This document shows positions 15,226 through 21,365 of a DNA stretch of 29,261 nt, piece after piece. Origin of the DNA: a virus; the IMG/VR virus record IMGVR_UViG_3300044617_001170, positions 1 through 29,261 of that record; one strand, 5' to 3'. Both the position numbers and the translations under genes were made by a program. The notes under the pieces are model-generated. The model made no database searches, was not told the origin of the DNA, and saw nothing but the letters and a program-made list of their open reading frames with translations. The first letter of the stretch is position 1, and each line of letters starts with the position of its first letter.

Positions 15226-15291
15226 ATGTTTTCTGGAATCCCTATGATTGTTGAAGTTTTAAAGAAAATGAACGACTCTAAGGCCAAGTGA
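15226..15291 (+). CDS. 21-residue microprotein
   Basis: MFSGIPMIVEVLKKMNDSKA then Lys and stop: an amphipathic helix rather than a full membrane span. It starts three bases after the previous stop with GGGG upstream. It ends directly at module E5. The least certain of this series. Confidence 0.45.
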   Translation: MFSGIPMIVEVLKKMNDSKAK

Positions 15292-15294
15292 TCT

Positions 15295-15420
15295 AAAGCC
15301 TTGATGCGTAAGAGTTTACGCCAAGGCCCAGCGGCCGCATTTGACGCAAACTATTGAGACACAACAACTTACGATTTTCAAAAAAATATGCTTGACTTCT
15401 AAAGTTTAGGCTGGTAGAAT
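15295..15420 (+). promoter_or_regulatory. Operator module E5 and promoter
   Basis: Site A AAAGCCTT-N7-AAGAGTTT starts at 15295 and site B AAACTATT-N7-AACAACTT at 15348. Site A forms the hairpin CCTTG-A-TGCGTAA/TTTACGC-CAAGG. The promoter is TTGACT at 15392, 17 bp, TAGAAT at 15415, 97 bp from the module start, followed by ACCGATATAAGA. Confidence 0.87.
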
Positions 15421-15459
15421 ACCGATATAAGAAGAAAGAGAAAGAGAAGGAGAAAAGAG

Positions 15460-15621
15460 ATGAGCCACTCTGATTCGCTGTGCGATTACGAAGATTCTGA
15501 CGATGGCTATGATGCTGTGAAAGATAACTACCTGACTAATGGTGGTTATGGGTACAATGATCGTACTCGTCGTGAAGATGCTGAATGGGCTGAGGAATGT
15601 CGCCGTAACAACTGGAAATAA
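15460..15621 (+). CDS. Acidic Asp/Tyr-rich small protein
   Basis: This 53-residue acidic protein starts MSHSDSLCDYEDSDDGYD and ends with a charged DRTRREDAEWAEECRRNNW helix. The start resembles the 14179 protein. GAGAAGGAG lies about 8-10 bases upstream of the ATG. It is under module E5, with the next gene one base downstream. Confidence 0.7.
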   Translation: MSHSDSLCDYEDSDDGYDAVKDNYLTNGGYGYNDRTRREDAEWAEECRRNNWK

Positions 15622-15622
15622 C

Positions 15623-15865
15623 ATGATTACACTTCAGGAAATGAGACTCGCTGCTGCTGATGCTCTTGGAACCATGTCTCATGCTGTTATCGACAATGGT
15701 AACGAGTTTCTTATTGTTACCCTCGACAACTGTAGCATGGGAGAATGTGGTACGTTTTTTGCTGATGATGTTCGCAAGATATCTATCAGGAAGGACAGTA
15801 GCCGTGGTGCTGCTGGTAACCGTATTGAGGATTGGGCTGCTGATATCTTGAATCCGTATGCTTGA
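15623..15865 (+). CDS. Small hypothetical protein
   Basis: This 80-residue protein reads LQEMRLAAADALGTMSHAVIDNGNEFLIVTLDNCSMGECGTFFADDVRKI, a helix followed by beta strands. It starts one base after the stop of the acidic protein, with GGAAA upstream. Its final codons carry the -35 of the next promoter. The function is unknown. Confidence 0.75.
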   Translation: MITLQEMRLAAADALGTMSHAVIDNGNEFLIVTLDNCSMGECGTFFADDVRKISIRKDSSRGAAGNRIEDWAADILNPYA

Positions 15866-15890
15866 CAATGTTTGATTAGTATGATAGAAT
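15862..15890 (+). promoter_or_regulatory. Promoter of the 15913 gene
   Basis: TTGACA at 15862 overlaps the stop codon of the previous gene; 17 bp; TAGAAT at 15885. It has no operator module and no CGATA motif. Confidence 0.82.
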
Positions 15891-15912
15891 ACAACCAAAG
15901 GAGAAAGTGAAA

Positions 15913-16146
15913 ATGACGAAGTGTGTTGTGACGGTTACTGATACGTTTGGTGGTGAGGCTAACTATGGTTGGGTGAAACGGTATGAGTTTCAGCCGCGTA
16001 ATGCTGAGTCTCAACGTAGTGTTATTCGACAGGCCAAGTCTCTGGCGAATATGACTGCGGTAAAGGCTGATACTTACGACTATGGTGATGGATATACCGT
16101 GAAGCCGCGAGGATACAACCAGATTATCTTTGTGGATTTTGAATGA
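15913..16146 (+). CDS. Small hypothetical protein, beta-rich
   Basis: This 77-residue protein reads TKCVVTVTDTFGGEANYGWVKRYEFQPRNAESQRSVIRQAKSLAN, then DTYDYGDGYTVKPRGYNQIIF, a beta-helix-beta layout. AAAGGAG is 9 bases before this ATG; a GTG six bases earlier is too close to the ribosome binding site. Similar small proteins occur in many phages but no named family is recalled. Confidence 0.78.
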   Translation: MTKCVVTVTDTFGGEANYGWVKRYEFQPRNAESQRSVIRQAKSLANMTAVKADTYDYGDGYTVKPRGYNQIIFVDFE

Positions 16147-16151
16147 GCCAT

Positions 16152-16285
16152 AAACCCTTGCTGCATAAGACTTTGCAGCATGGGTGGCCGCCCGCGTTTT
16201 TCTCAAAGTGTTGTGGCGTAAGGACTTACGGCAAAAAGATTTCTTCAAGGTTACCACTTGACAATGCCGATAATAGATGTATACT
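16152..16285 (+). promoter_or_regulatory. Operator module E6 and promoter
   Basis: Site A AAACCCTT-N7-AAGACTTT starts at 16152 and site B AAAGTGTT-N7-AAGGACTT at 16205. The site A hairpin is CCCTTGCTGC/GCAGCATGGG, a compensatory change relative to E4. The promoter is TTGACA at 16258, 16 bp with GCCGATAAT, TATACT at 16280, 106 bp from the module start. Confidence 0.87.
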
Positions 16286-16331
16286 GGGGCTATCTGGTTT
16301 GGTTGGTCTTCACTACACGAAAGGGATTTTT

Positions 16332-16739
16332 ATGAACGATGTTCTTCTTTTTGGTTCGATTGCTACGGTTGTTGTTTGCTGCCTTGCTATGTTTGCTGCT
16401 TATGGCATCTATGGTGGTGTTCATGGGTCGTTGTCAACGGCAAAGGCCGGAGAGTTCTATAACTTTGAATATCTCCAGCCTAATGCTGGTGACCCTGAGC
16501 GTTATCTGGCAAAGGTGCTGAGTGTGCATGTGTTGGACGATAATGCTATTCGCAGGCTGAATGCTCGTAGTGCATATCGTCGCAACGATAGCAACTTTCA
16601 GCGTAGCAATCATCTGGTAACGTGCCAGACTGCGGACGGTAAGATTCGCAACTTCTATGCTGAACGTACCGTGAACTGCCGTAGGCCGCTGTTGGCTGGT
16701 GCAGCATTCAAGACAGGCTTGGCGAATCTGCTCTTCTGA
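16332..16739 (+). CDS. Membrane-anchored hypothetical protein
   Basis: The 135 residues start with one hydrophobic helix (DVLLFGSIATVVVCCLAMFA, residues 3-22), followed by a soluble beta-rich domain (EYLQPNAGDPERYLAKVLSVHVLDD, LVTCQTADGKIRNFYAERT). The domain probably faces the cytoplasm or periplasm while anchored in the inner membrane. GAAAGGGA is the ribosome binding site. It is monocistronic under module E6. No family is recognised. Confidence 0.8.
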   Translation: MNDVLLFGSIATVVVCCLAMFAAYGIYGGVHGSLSTAKAGEFYNFEYLQPNAGDPERYLAKVLSVHVLDDNAIRRLNARSAYRRNDSNFQRSNHLVTCQTADGKIRNFYAERTVNCRRPLLAGAAFKTGLANLLF

Positions 16740-16770
16740 TTTTCTCGTGGTGGTGAAGTGACCTCGCTCT

Positions 16771-16895
16771 AAGTTCTTACGCTGTAAGAGTTTAGGGCGA
16801 GGCACGGCACGGACGCTTGATCTAAAGTCTTACGGGGTATACACTTACAGAAAAGCTAAATAGCATATTGACAACGATCCGATAATCTGTATAAT
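16771..16895 (+). promoter_or_regulatory. Operator module E7 and promoter
   Basis: Site A AAGTTCTT-N7-AAGAGTTT starts at 16771, with longer outer symmetry CGCTCTAAG/TTTAGGGCG, and site B AAAGTCTT-N7-ATACACTT at 16824. The promoter is TTGACA at 16868, 16 bp with CCGATAAT, TATAAT at 16890, 97 bp from the module start. Confidence 0.87.
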
Positions 16896-16913
16896 GCGAC
16901 TAGGAGAAAGTTT

Positions 16914-17069
16914 ATGACTAACACCCAATGTCTTGCCGCAATGTCTTGGAGAGTATATCAACATGGTCGATTTGTTGGCTATGTGGTGTCATTTAGTCAG
17001 TACGATGCTTGGATAAAGGCTAAGGATAAGTATGGTAGTGATCTAAGGATTGAGAAGGTAGTCGGATAA
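16914..17069 (+). CDS. 51-residue hypothetical protein
   Basis: This short protein reads SWRVYQHGRFVGYVVSFSQYDAWIKAKDKYGSDLRIEKV, two strands then a helix, and resembles the end of the 12491 protein. AGGAG is 8 bases before the ATG. It heads a transcript that continues into tRNA-Glu eight bases later. Confidence 0.75.
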   Translation: MTNTQCLAAMSWRVYQHGRFVGYVVSFSQYDAWIKAKDKYGSDLRIEKVVG

Positions 17070-17076
17070 ATATATT

Positions 17077-17148
17077 GGCCCCATCTTCTAACGGTTAGGA
17101 AATCGGATTTTCGCTCCGAGAATCAGGGTTCGATTCCCTGTGGGGTCA
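17077..17148 (+). tRNA. tRNA-Glu (UUC)
   Basis: Acceptor GGCCCCA/TGGGGTC, anticodon stem TCGGA/TCCGA with loop TTTTCGC (anticodon TTC), T arm CAGGG-TTCGATT-CCCTG, discriminator A at 17148. CCA is not encoded. It is probably co-transcribed with the gene at 16914. Confidence 0.95.
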
Positions 17149-17163
17149 TTGGTTTGTATCAGG

Positions 17164-17206
17164 TAATCCTACGGATTTGGGCTGAGTGGGTATAGTCAGC
17201 CAAAAG
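17164..17206 (+). repeat. R2 repeat, copy 1
   Basis: TAATCCTACGGATTTG, then GGCTGA-N10-TCAGCC and AAAAG. It shares TAATCCTACGGATTTG and TAGTCAGC with copies at 19954 and 25608. It lies between tRNA-Glu and the next promoter. AATCC-TAC-GGATT is an inverted repeat. Confidence 0.8.
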
Positions 17207-17215
17207 TTTAGACTC

Positions 17216-17244
17216 TTGACAACCGATAAGATATAGAGTAGAAT
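17216..17244 (+). promoter_or_regulatory. Promoter of the 17264 gene
   Basis: TTGACA at 17216, 17 bp beginning ACCGATAAG, TAGAAT at 17239. It follows R2 copy 1 and has no operator module. Confidence 0.85.
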
Positions 17245-17263
17245 CGCACTAAAGGAGAGATTT

Positions 17264-17767
17264 ATGCCTAACTGGTGTTTGAACAAGTTGACGATTAGCC
17301 ATGAGGATCGGTCTAAGGTTATGGAGTTTGTTCTTGCCTATAAGGAAGGTAAGACTTGTGAACATTATTTGCCCGTACCAAAAGATGAGCAGGGCGAACT
17401 TATTACCGATGAATCTAATCCTGATTATTGGTATAACTGGTGTGTAAATAACTGGGGAACTAAATGGGATATTGGTAGTGATAACGGAGAAGTTCATGGA
17501 TTGAATCCTACCATTGTGGATAATGAGGCCACTATGAGTTTTGATAGTGCGTGGTCGCCGCCTATTGGACTGTATGAGGAACTGGTATTGAGGGGTTTTA
17601 GGGTGATTGCGTCCTATTTTGAACCGGGTATGGGTTATTGTGGCATTTGGAAGGATGGAGATGATTTGTATACTGAATATGGGGATGATAAGGGGTTGAT
17701 TCCTGTTCAGGTATGGGAAGATTATAATCTGGCAGAGTTTTTCTCTGATGATGAGGTAGAAGCCTAA
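17264..17767 (+). CDS. Api92/YubB-like (DUF1281-type) protein
   Basis: This 167-residue protein begins MPNWCLNKLTI and contains WYNWCVNNWGTKWD and SFDSAWSPPIGLYEELVLRG, the recognised pattern of the Api92-like/DUF1281 ferredoxin-fold family found on phages and plasmids. The molecular role of the family is unknown. A strong AAAGGAG is 7 bases before the ATG. It is a single-gene unit between R2/promoter and module E8. Confidence 0.85.
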   Translation: MPNWCLNKLTISHEDRSKVMEFVLAYKEGKTCEHYLPVPKDEQGELITDESNPDYWYNWCVNNWGTKWDIGSDNGEVHGLNPTIVDNEATMSFDSAWSPPIGLYEELVLRGFRVIASYFEPGMGYCGIWKDGDDLYTEYGDDKGLIPVQVWEDYNLAEFFSDDEVEA

Positions 17768-17784
17768 AAAGGCTGGTTCGCTCT

Positions 17785-17921
17785 AAGTTCTTGACTACCA
17801 AGAGTTTAGGGCAAACCGCCGCGGCCGGATTCGACGTAAACTCTTATCTCCTATAGACTTGCATCAAAAAGTTTTTTCTACAGAATATGCTCTTGACAGA
17901 CCGATAATAGGAGTGTAGAAT
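17785..17921 (+). promoter_or_regulatory. Operator module E8 and promoter
   Basis: Site A AAGTTCTT-N7-AAGAGTTT starts at 17785 and site B AAACTCTT-N7-ATAGACTT at 17838. The promoter is TTGACA at 17893, 17 bp with ACCGATAAT, TAGAAT at 17916, 108 bp from the module start. Confidence 0.87.
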
Positions 17922-17941
17922 CATGGCACAGGAGACAAAGG

Positions 17942-18136
17942 ATGTTTGCCACTAAGTTTATGGATCATGCGGCTTACGCTAAAAAGGTTAAGAAGATGAC
18001 TTATTCTGAACTTCTTTTTACCATTAAAGATTGTAGGGAAGTTTTGAAAGCATGGCCTGACCAGCCGAACTATGGCTACTATGCTGATGAAATCTGCTAT
18101 TGCTCTGACGAAATACGACGAAGGCAAAAAATCTAA
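17942..18136 (+). CDS. Conserved small phage protein
   Basis: This 64-residue helical protein reads AKKVKKMTYSELLFTIKDCREVLKAWPDQ then YYADEICYCSDEIRRRQ. The pairing of an S-x-x-x-L-x-x-x-I-x-D helix with GYYADEIxYxxDExRRR is familiar from unnamed proteins of many phages, recalled and not searched. GGAG is 7 bases upstream. It is followed directly by the structured region at 18137. Confidence 0.82.
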   Translation: MFATKFMDHAAYAKKVKKMTYSELLFTIKDCREVLKAWPDQPNYGYYADEICYCSDEIRRRQKI

Positions 18137-18510
18137 CAAACATCCGTGGGTCCATGCGACGGGACTAGATTAGGATAAGCCATTACGATAAACCTACGGC
18201 TGTTACGCAGCGTGGGGTTGACAGCGGGCTTATACGCTGTATAGTAGTGCTAATCTATAAGGGATGGCATCCTCACCACGAGCAATACAACAGATAGGCG
18301 GAGTAACTGAGGCGCTTCTAAGTATAAGTGTCCCGGCCTATCTAAAATACAACCAGTAACCGTTACTAAGAGCCAGACCAGAGCGGGTCTTATGTGCTAG
18401 CAATGCCCGCTTTGCAGGGAGGATTTCCGTGGACGGTTTACACCATGTCCGTAACAGGGTAGCATGGTGAGATAGAATCGGGGCGTAAAAGATTCGCTGG
18501 TATAATAAAA
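18137..18510 (+). ncRNA. Large structured RNA-like region of unknown class
   Basis: About 370 bases without a coding frame contain many complementary pairs, several nested: TAGATTAG (18166) with CTAATCTA (18250); inside it ATAAGCC (18175) with GGCTTAT (18227), which competes with ACAGCG/CGCTGT (18221/18234); GATAGGC/GCCTATC closing an arm at about 18292-18342; AGTAAC/GTTACT (18355); AGACC/GGTCT (18375); CACCATG/CATGGTG (18440-18470); and GAATC/GATTC (18475-18495). A TTGACA-16-TATAGT pair at 18218-18245 could be a promoter or chance. It lies between a gene stop and module E9. It does not match tmRNA, RNase P or group I cores. Strand and ends are inferred. Confidence 0.5.
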
Positions 18511-18524
18511 AAGGGGTTCGCTCT

Positions 18525-18651
18525 AAATGCTTACACTGTAAGAGTTTAGGGCAAACTGCCGCGACCGGATTCGTCGTAAAGTCTTACCCACCAACAACTT
18601 AGGATTGCTAAAGAAAAACCTATTGACAAGCCGATAATACTAGTGTAGAAT
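18525..18651 (+). promoter_or_regulatory. Operator module E9 and promoter
   Basis: Site A AAATGCTT-N7-AAGAGTTT starts at 18525 and site B AAAGTCTT-N7-AACAACTT at 18578. The promoter is TTGACA at 18623, 17 bp with GCCGATAAT, TAGAAT at 18646, 98 bp from the module start. It drives the five-gene operon 18673-19739. Confidence 0.88.
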
Positions 18652-18672
18652 GGTAGAACAAGGAGAAAAACT

Positions 18673-18933
18673 ATGATTGGCTTTGAGCGGTATTGTTTGA
18701 GTGATAAGGTGACCCGAACGGTTGATGGTGAGAATCTTACTTTTTCAGGTTACACCATGAGTGCTAAGCCGTTTAGTATCACTGTTAAACTGAGTGCTGC
18801 TAACGAGTGGATCAATGGTGGTTACCTTCAAGAGTGCTTTCCTCATCTTAATGCTGAACAGCGTGAGATTCTGTTGAGCGGTAACGATGATGAATCTTGG
18901 AACAATATGTTTCCTCCGGAGGATGAAGAATGA
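18673..18933 (+). CDS. Small phage protein, unknown function
   Basis: The first 35 residues are beta-rich, followed by EWINGGYLQECFPHLNAEQREILLSGNDDESWNNMFP, a helical motif with a conserved look (GGxxQxxxPxLxxxxRExxxSG...W) known from unnamed phage proteins. AAGGAG precedes the ATG. It is the first gene of a five-gene operon whose members overlap by 1-4 bases. Confidence 0.82.
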   Translation: MIGFERYCLSDKVTRTVDGENLTFSGYTMSAKPFSITVKLSAANEWINGGYLQECFPHLNAEQREILLSGNDDESWNNMFPPEDEE

Positions 18934-19154
18934 CCGTTAACGAACTGATTGAGCAGTTGAAGAGTTATCCGTCCGATATGAGGGTATTGACTCTTGGGTA
19001 TGAGGGTGGGTATAATGATACTCAACTCAAAACCGATGAGGTTGTATTTAACTTCTCAAAGAATGATACTTGGTATTATGGGCCTCATGAGACTGTGAGA
19101 TATACCGATAGTGATACTGGTACAATGTGTTTGATTATTACGAGGGGAAAATAA
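18930..19154 (+). CDS. Conserved small phage protein
   Basis: This 74-residue protein starts MTVNELIEQLKSYPSDMRVLTLGYEGGYND, a helix-strand pattern shared by many unnamed phage proteins (a NELIEQL-like helix, then a P-xD-xxV strand and GYEGG). The ATG overlaps the previous stop (ATGA), and GGAGG lies 6-9 bases upstream. Confidence 0.85.
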   Translation: MTVNELIEQLKSYPSDMRVLTLGYEGGYNDTQLKTDEVVFNFSKNDTWYYGPHETVRYTDSDTGTMCLIITRGK

Positions 19155-19315
19155 TGAATATTGAAAAGTGTAGACAACAGGAAAGAAAACTTTACGGACT
19201 TTTTAGCGAACTGTTTCATAAGTATGAGAATGGTATCTCTGTAAAAAATGATGATGAGTCTGATGAGACTATCGAAAAATGCTACGAGATATATCGTAGT
19301 TATGGGGGTGAGTAA
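19154..19315 (+). CDS. Small hypothetical helical protein
   Basis: These 53 residues are mainly helix: MNIEKCRQQERKLYGLFSEL and ETIEKCYEIYRSYGG. The ATG overlaps the previous stop by one base (TAATG), with GAGGGG upstream. An earlier in-frame start would lie inside the previous gene without a ribosome binding site. The function is unknown. Confidence 0.75.
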   Translation: MNIEKCRQQERKLYGLFSELFHKYENGISVKNDDESDETIEKCYEIYRSYGGE

Positions 19316-19569
19316 TGGAATGGATTAGTTTTTTTGGTCCTCGTCGCCCCATCAACGGCCAAAAGGTTTATTACTTTGGCGAGTATATTGGGGTGTGGCA
19401 GGGAAGGTATGAGATTCATAAGGATGATCCGGTAAGTGAACATATCTTGATTTGTGAAGAAAGTCCCGGTATAGTAGATCGTATGGATGCTCCGTGGTGG
19501 ATGCCATATGAGGGACAACCAAAACCAAAACGACCAACTACCGATTATCCAAAGGATTATCCATCATGA
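19315..19569 (+). CDS. Small protein, possibly DUF551-related
   Basis: This 84-residue protein has a start MEWISFFGPRRPINGQKVYYFG and a W-rich region APWWMPYEGQPKPKRP that recall the W...P...G/HWMPLP layout of DUF551 proteins such as the one at 28937, but the match is distant. It overlaps the previous stop by one base with GGGGG upstream. Role unknown. Confidence 0.72.
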   Translation: MEWISFFGPRRPINGQKVYYFGEYIGVWQGRYEIHKDDPVSEHILICEESPGIVDRMDAPWWMPYEGQPKPKRPTTDYPKDYPS

Positions 19570-19739
19570 ATGAAGATCGTACAAAGGCTATGATTCATAT
19601 TATTAACTTTTTTAACTCTCGTATGAATGCGATGAGTATTAGTAATGTGGATAAGGTAAAAGAGCTAATCTCTCTGCATGAGATTTATACTAGTGAACTG
19701 GTCGATAAGTATGTTGATCTAGTTTATAAGAACTCCTAA
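19566..19739 (+). CDS. Small hypothetical helical protein
   Basis: This 57-residue, almost all-helical protein (RTKAMIHIINFFNSRMNAMS, VDKVKELISLHEIYTSELVD) is the last of the operon from module E9. The ATG overlaps the previous stop (ATGA), and AAGGA lies about 10 bases upstream. Its stop codon overlaps the start of module E10. Confidence 0.72.
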   Translation: MNEDRTKAMIHIINFFNSRMNAMSISNVDKVKELISLHEIYTSELVDKYVDLVYKNS

Positions 19740-19863
19740 GTCCTTTGCTCGCAAGAGTTTAGGACGAAGGGGCGGGCCCACGTTTGACGTAAAGTCTTAT
19801 GGTTCAACCACTTAGGATTTTTTAAAGAAAACTCTTGACAATGCCCGATAATAGAGATATACT
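19738..19863 (+). promoter_or_regulatory. Operator module E10 and promoter
   Basis: Site A AAGTCCTT-N7-AAGAGTTT starts at 19738, inside the stop codon of the previous gene, and site B AAAGTCTT-N7-AACCACTT at 19791. The promoter is TTGACA at 19835, 17 bp with GCCCGATAAT, TATACT at 19858, 97 bp from the module start. It drives a probable small RNA. Confidence 0.87.
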
Positions 19864-19869
19864 TAGGAA

Positions 19870-19953
19870 GCAATGGACGGGGATAGCCACAATGATATCA
19901 AAAGAGGCTATCTGAAATGTTGGTCGAGTATGGCGGAAGCCGACATTGTTTTT
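19870..19953 (+). ncRNA. Putative small RNA of about 84 nt
   Basis: It starts at the expected start point of the E10 promoter. Two hairpins follow: GATAGCC (19882) with GGCTATC (19906), and AATGTTGGT (19916) with GCCGACATT (19939, two G-T pairs), the second directly followed by GTTTTT, so a rho-independent terminator. There is no ribosome binding site with a start codon and no sensible frame. Target or role unknown. Confidence 0.65.
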
Positions 19954-19996
19954 CCTAATCCTACGGATTTGGCTGGGGTGGCTGTAGTCAGCGAGA
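19954..19996 (+). repeat. R2 repeat, copy 2
   Basis: CCTAATCCTACGGATTTG then TAGTCAGCGAGAA. It begins at the base after the terminator T-run of the small RNA. Confidence 0.82.
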
Positions 19997-20067
19997 ATAT
20001 GTGTACTTTATAAGCGGTGGAAGTCTAAAACACCACTGGACGTTAGACCAGTATAGGTACATTTTTT
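19997..20067 (+). other. Possible pseudoknot followed by a T-run
   Basis: GGTGG (20016) can pair with CCACT (20033) and GTCTAA (20023) with TTAGAC (20043), an H-type pseudoknot topology, enclosed by TGTAC (20002)/GTACA (20057) and followed by six T residues. A competing simple hairpin is ACTGG/CCAGT. It may be the 3' end of a read-through transcript or a leader-type terminator. No gene is present here. Confidence 0.4.
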
Positions 20068-20073
20068 AAGGTA

Positions 20074-20102
20074 TTGACAAGGTTTGGTCGATAAGGTACA
20101 AT
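20074..20102 (+). promoter_or_regulatory. Promoter of the 20121 gene
   Basis: TTGACA at 20074, 17 bp with GGTCGATAAGG, TACAAT at 20097. It has no operator module; it is the second promoter downstream of E10. Confidence 0.82.
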
Positions 20103-20120
20103 GCCCGAAAAGGAGATTTT

Positions 20121-20516
20121 ATGCAAAGTCGAAAGATTGCTATTGGCATGATTGAGGAAACGTATGATGCTTATCGTAATGATTGGATGACACAATCTAA
20201 GGGTGAGTTATCTTATGAACTTAATAAGTTTGATATTCCTGTATGGAATAACATGAGTGATAATACAAAACAGTCTTGTATTGAGTACGTTTATAACAAT
20301 AGGGATACTATTGAACTTCATTCTGGTTTGTGTGCTTCTTGGGTTCAGGCAACAGCCTATTTTATGATTTTTAACTTTGCTAGTTTAATGTGCGACAATC
20401 CGGATATTGAGATATTTTTTGATGATCTGGATTTTATGATGGATAGTGATACTCTGACAGACGGAGATGTTCAAGAACAAATGGGTATTTCTTCGGATTT
20501 CACAGAAAAGTTTTAG
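20121..20516 (+). CDS. Hypothetical acidic protein
   Basis: This 131-residue, mainly helical protein reads MIEETYDAYRNDWMTQSKGELSYELNKFDIPVWNNMSDNTKQ and has an aromatic middle (SWVQATAYFMIFNFASLMC) followed by an acidic end (DIEIFFDDLDFMMDSD). AAAAGGAG precedes the ATG. The hydrophobic middle is short for a membrane span. No family is recognised. Confidence 0.78.
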   Translation: MQSRKIAIGMIEETYDAYRNDWMTQSKGELSYELNKFDIPVWNNMSDNTKQSCIEYVYNNRDTIELHSGLCASWVQATAYFMIFNFASLMCDNPDIEIFFDDLDFMMDSDTLTDGDVQEQMGISSDFTEKF

Positions 20517-20520
20517 GTTC

Positions 20521-20549
20521 TTGACAAACGATTGCCGATAAGGTATACT
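20521..20549 (+). promoter_or_regulatory. Promoter of the 20556 gene, leaderless
   Basis: TTGACA at 20521, 17 bp with TTGCCGATAAGG, TATACT at 20544. The ATG follows 6 bases after the -10, where transcription should start. Confidence 0.82.
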
Positions 20550-20555
20550 ATAAAC

Positions 20556-20981
20556 ATGAAACAGAAACCACTACATGGCGAAGTGCGATTCCACCTGAGT
20601 AACGGGCCTCACTATATGTTTTGGCAAGTTAAAGTTAAGCAGGGTGGAGAAACTGTTGATGTGTATTATTATGACCCCAAAGAATACCAGTTGGAAATGA
20701 GGAGTTGTATCCTGTGGAATAGGCCAAATAAGGCTAAACAGGTATTTGAGGCTGGTGTGCATGATGTTAGTGGGTGGGTACGGTGTGAAGAAGTTATGTT
20801 GAGGAAGGATTTTCATCCTGCTCTACCTATTGACAATCTTGAGAAGTTATACTACAATCCATTGAGAGATCCGCACTGGCGACGAGAAAGCGATAGCAAT
20901 GAGTTTATTTGGGACAATACCGAATACGCCACTTTACTAACTAACGGCAAACAAGTATACATTTTGGAAGAAAGGGTTTGA
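20556..20981 (+). CDS. Hypothetical phage protein, probably leaderless
   Basis: This 141-residue protein is rich in strands and aromatic residues (GEVRFHLSNGPHYMFWQVKVKQ, VDVYYYDPKEYQLEMRSCILWNR, DNTEYATLLTNGKQVYIL). The start at 20556 coincides with the expected transcription start and has no ribosome binding site; an earlier in-frame ATG at 20532 lies within the promoter and cannot be transcribed from it. The next gene starts after two bases. The function is unknown. Confidence 0.8.
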   Translation: MKQKPLHGEVRFHLSNGPHYMFWQVKVKQGGETVDVYYYDPKEYQLEMRSCILWNRPNKAKQVFEAGVHDVSGWVRCEEVMLRKDFHPALPIDNLEKLYYNPLRDPHWRRESDSNEFIWDNTEYATLLTNGKQVYILEERV

Positions 20982-20983
20982 AT

Positions 20984-21361
20984 ATGATTAGTGTGTCTCT
21001 GACTGTTCGTGAGGCTCTGTGGATTCTTTCTAAGATTGAATCCTATGATACGATCTACGACAAGATCTCCATCGCCTTTGAGGATGCTCTTAAGGTGAAT
21101 AGGAACAAGACCGTTACTATCACTGGTGGTATGACTCTGGATAATCGTATCTACTGCATCAAGGCTATCCGAACTCACACCGGATGGGGTTTGAAGGAAG
21201 CCAAGGATTGGAGCGATGTTCTGGTTGGTGGCTGGAAGTACGATACTTTCGTTCCTGCAACTCCAGGCACGAAGAACAGCGTCACTCTCAGTACTCCCGA
21301 AGCGGCTGAGAATCTGCTGCGTGACCTTGTGGATAAGGGTTGTGAGGGTTTTCTGTCCTGA
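20984..21361 (+). CDS. Protein with ribosomal L7/L12 C-terminal-like domain
   Basis: The 125-residue protein ends with CIKAIRTHTGWGLKEAKDWSD (residues 58-78) and STPEAAENLLRDLVDKGCEG, closely following the L7/L12 C-terminal pattern (IKxIRExTGLGLKEAKDLVE ... EAExxKxxLExAGA). In the ribosome that domain recruits GTPase factors. Here it is joined to a different N-terminal part (residues 1-45). GAAAGGG lies 7 bases before the ATG. The gene is coupled to the 20556 gene. It could interact with host translation factors or simply reuse the fold. Confidence 0.75.
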   Translation: MISVSLTVREALWILSKIESYDTIYDKISIAFEDALKVNRNKTVTITGGMTLDNRIYCIKAIRTHTGWGLKEAKDWSDVLVGGWKYDTFVPATPGTKNSVTLSTPEAAENLLRDLVDKGCEGFLS

Positions 21362-21365
21362 GCCT

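Noticed and set aside
18137-18510. Structured region as tmRNA, RNase P RNA or a second group I intron
   Set aside because: No tRNA-like ends, no RNase P conserved boxes and no group I core of the type seen at 24181-24379.
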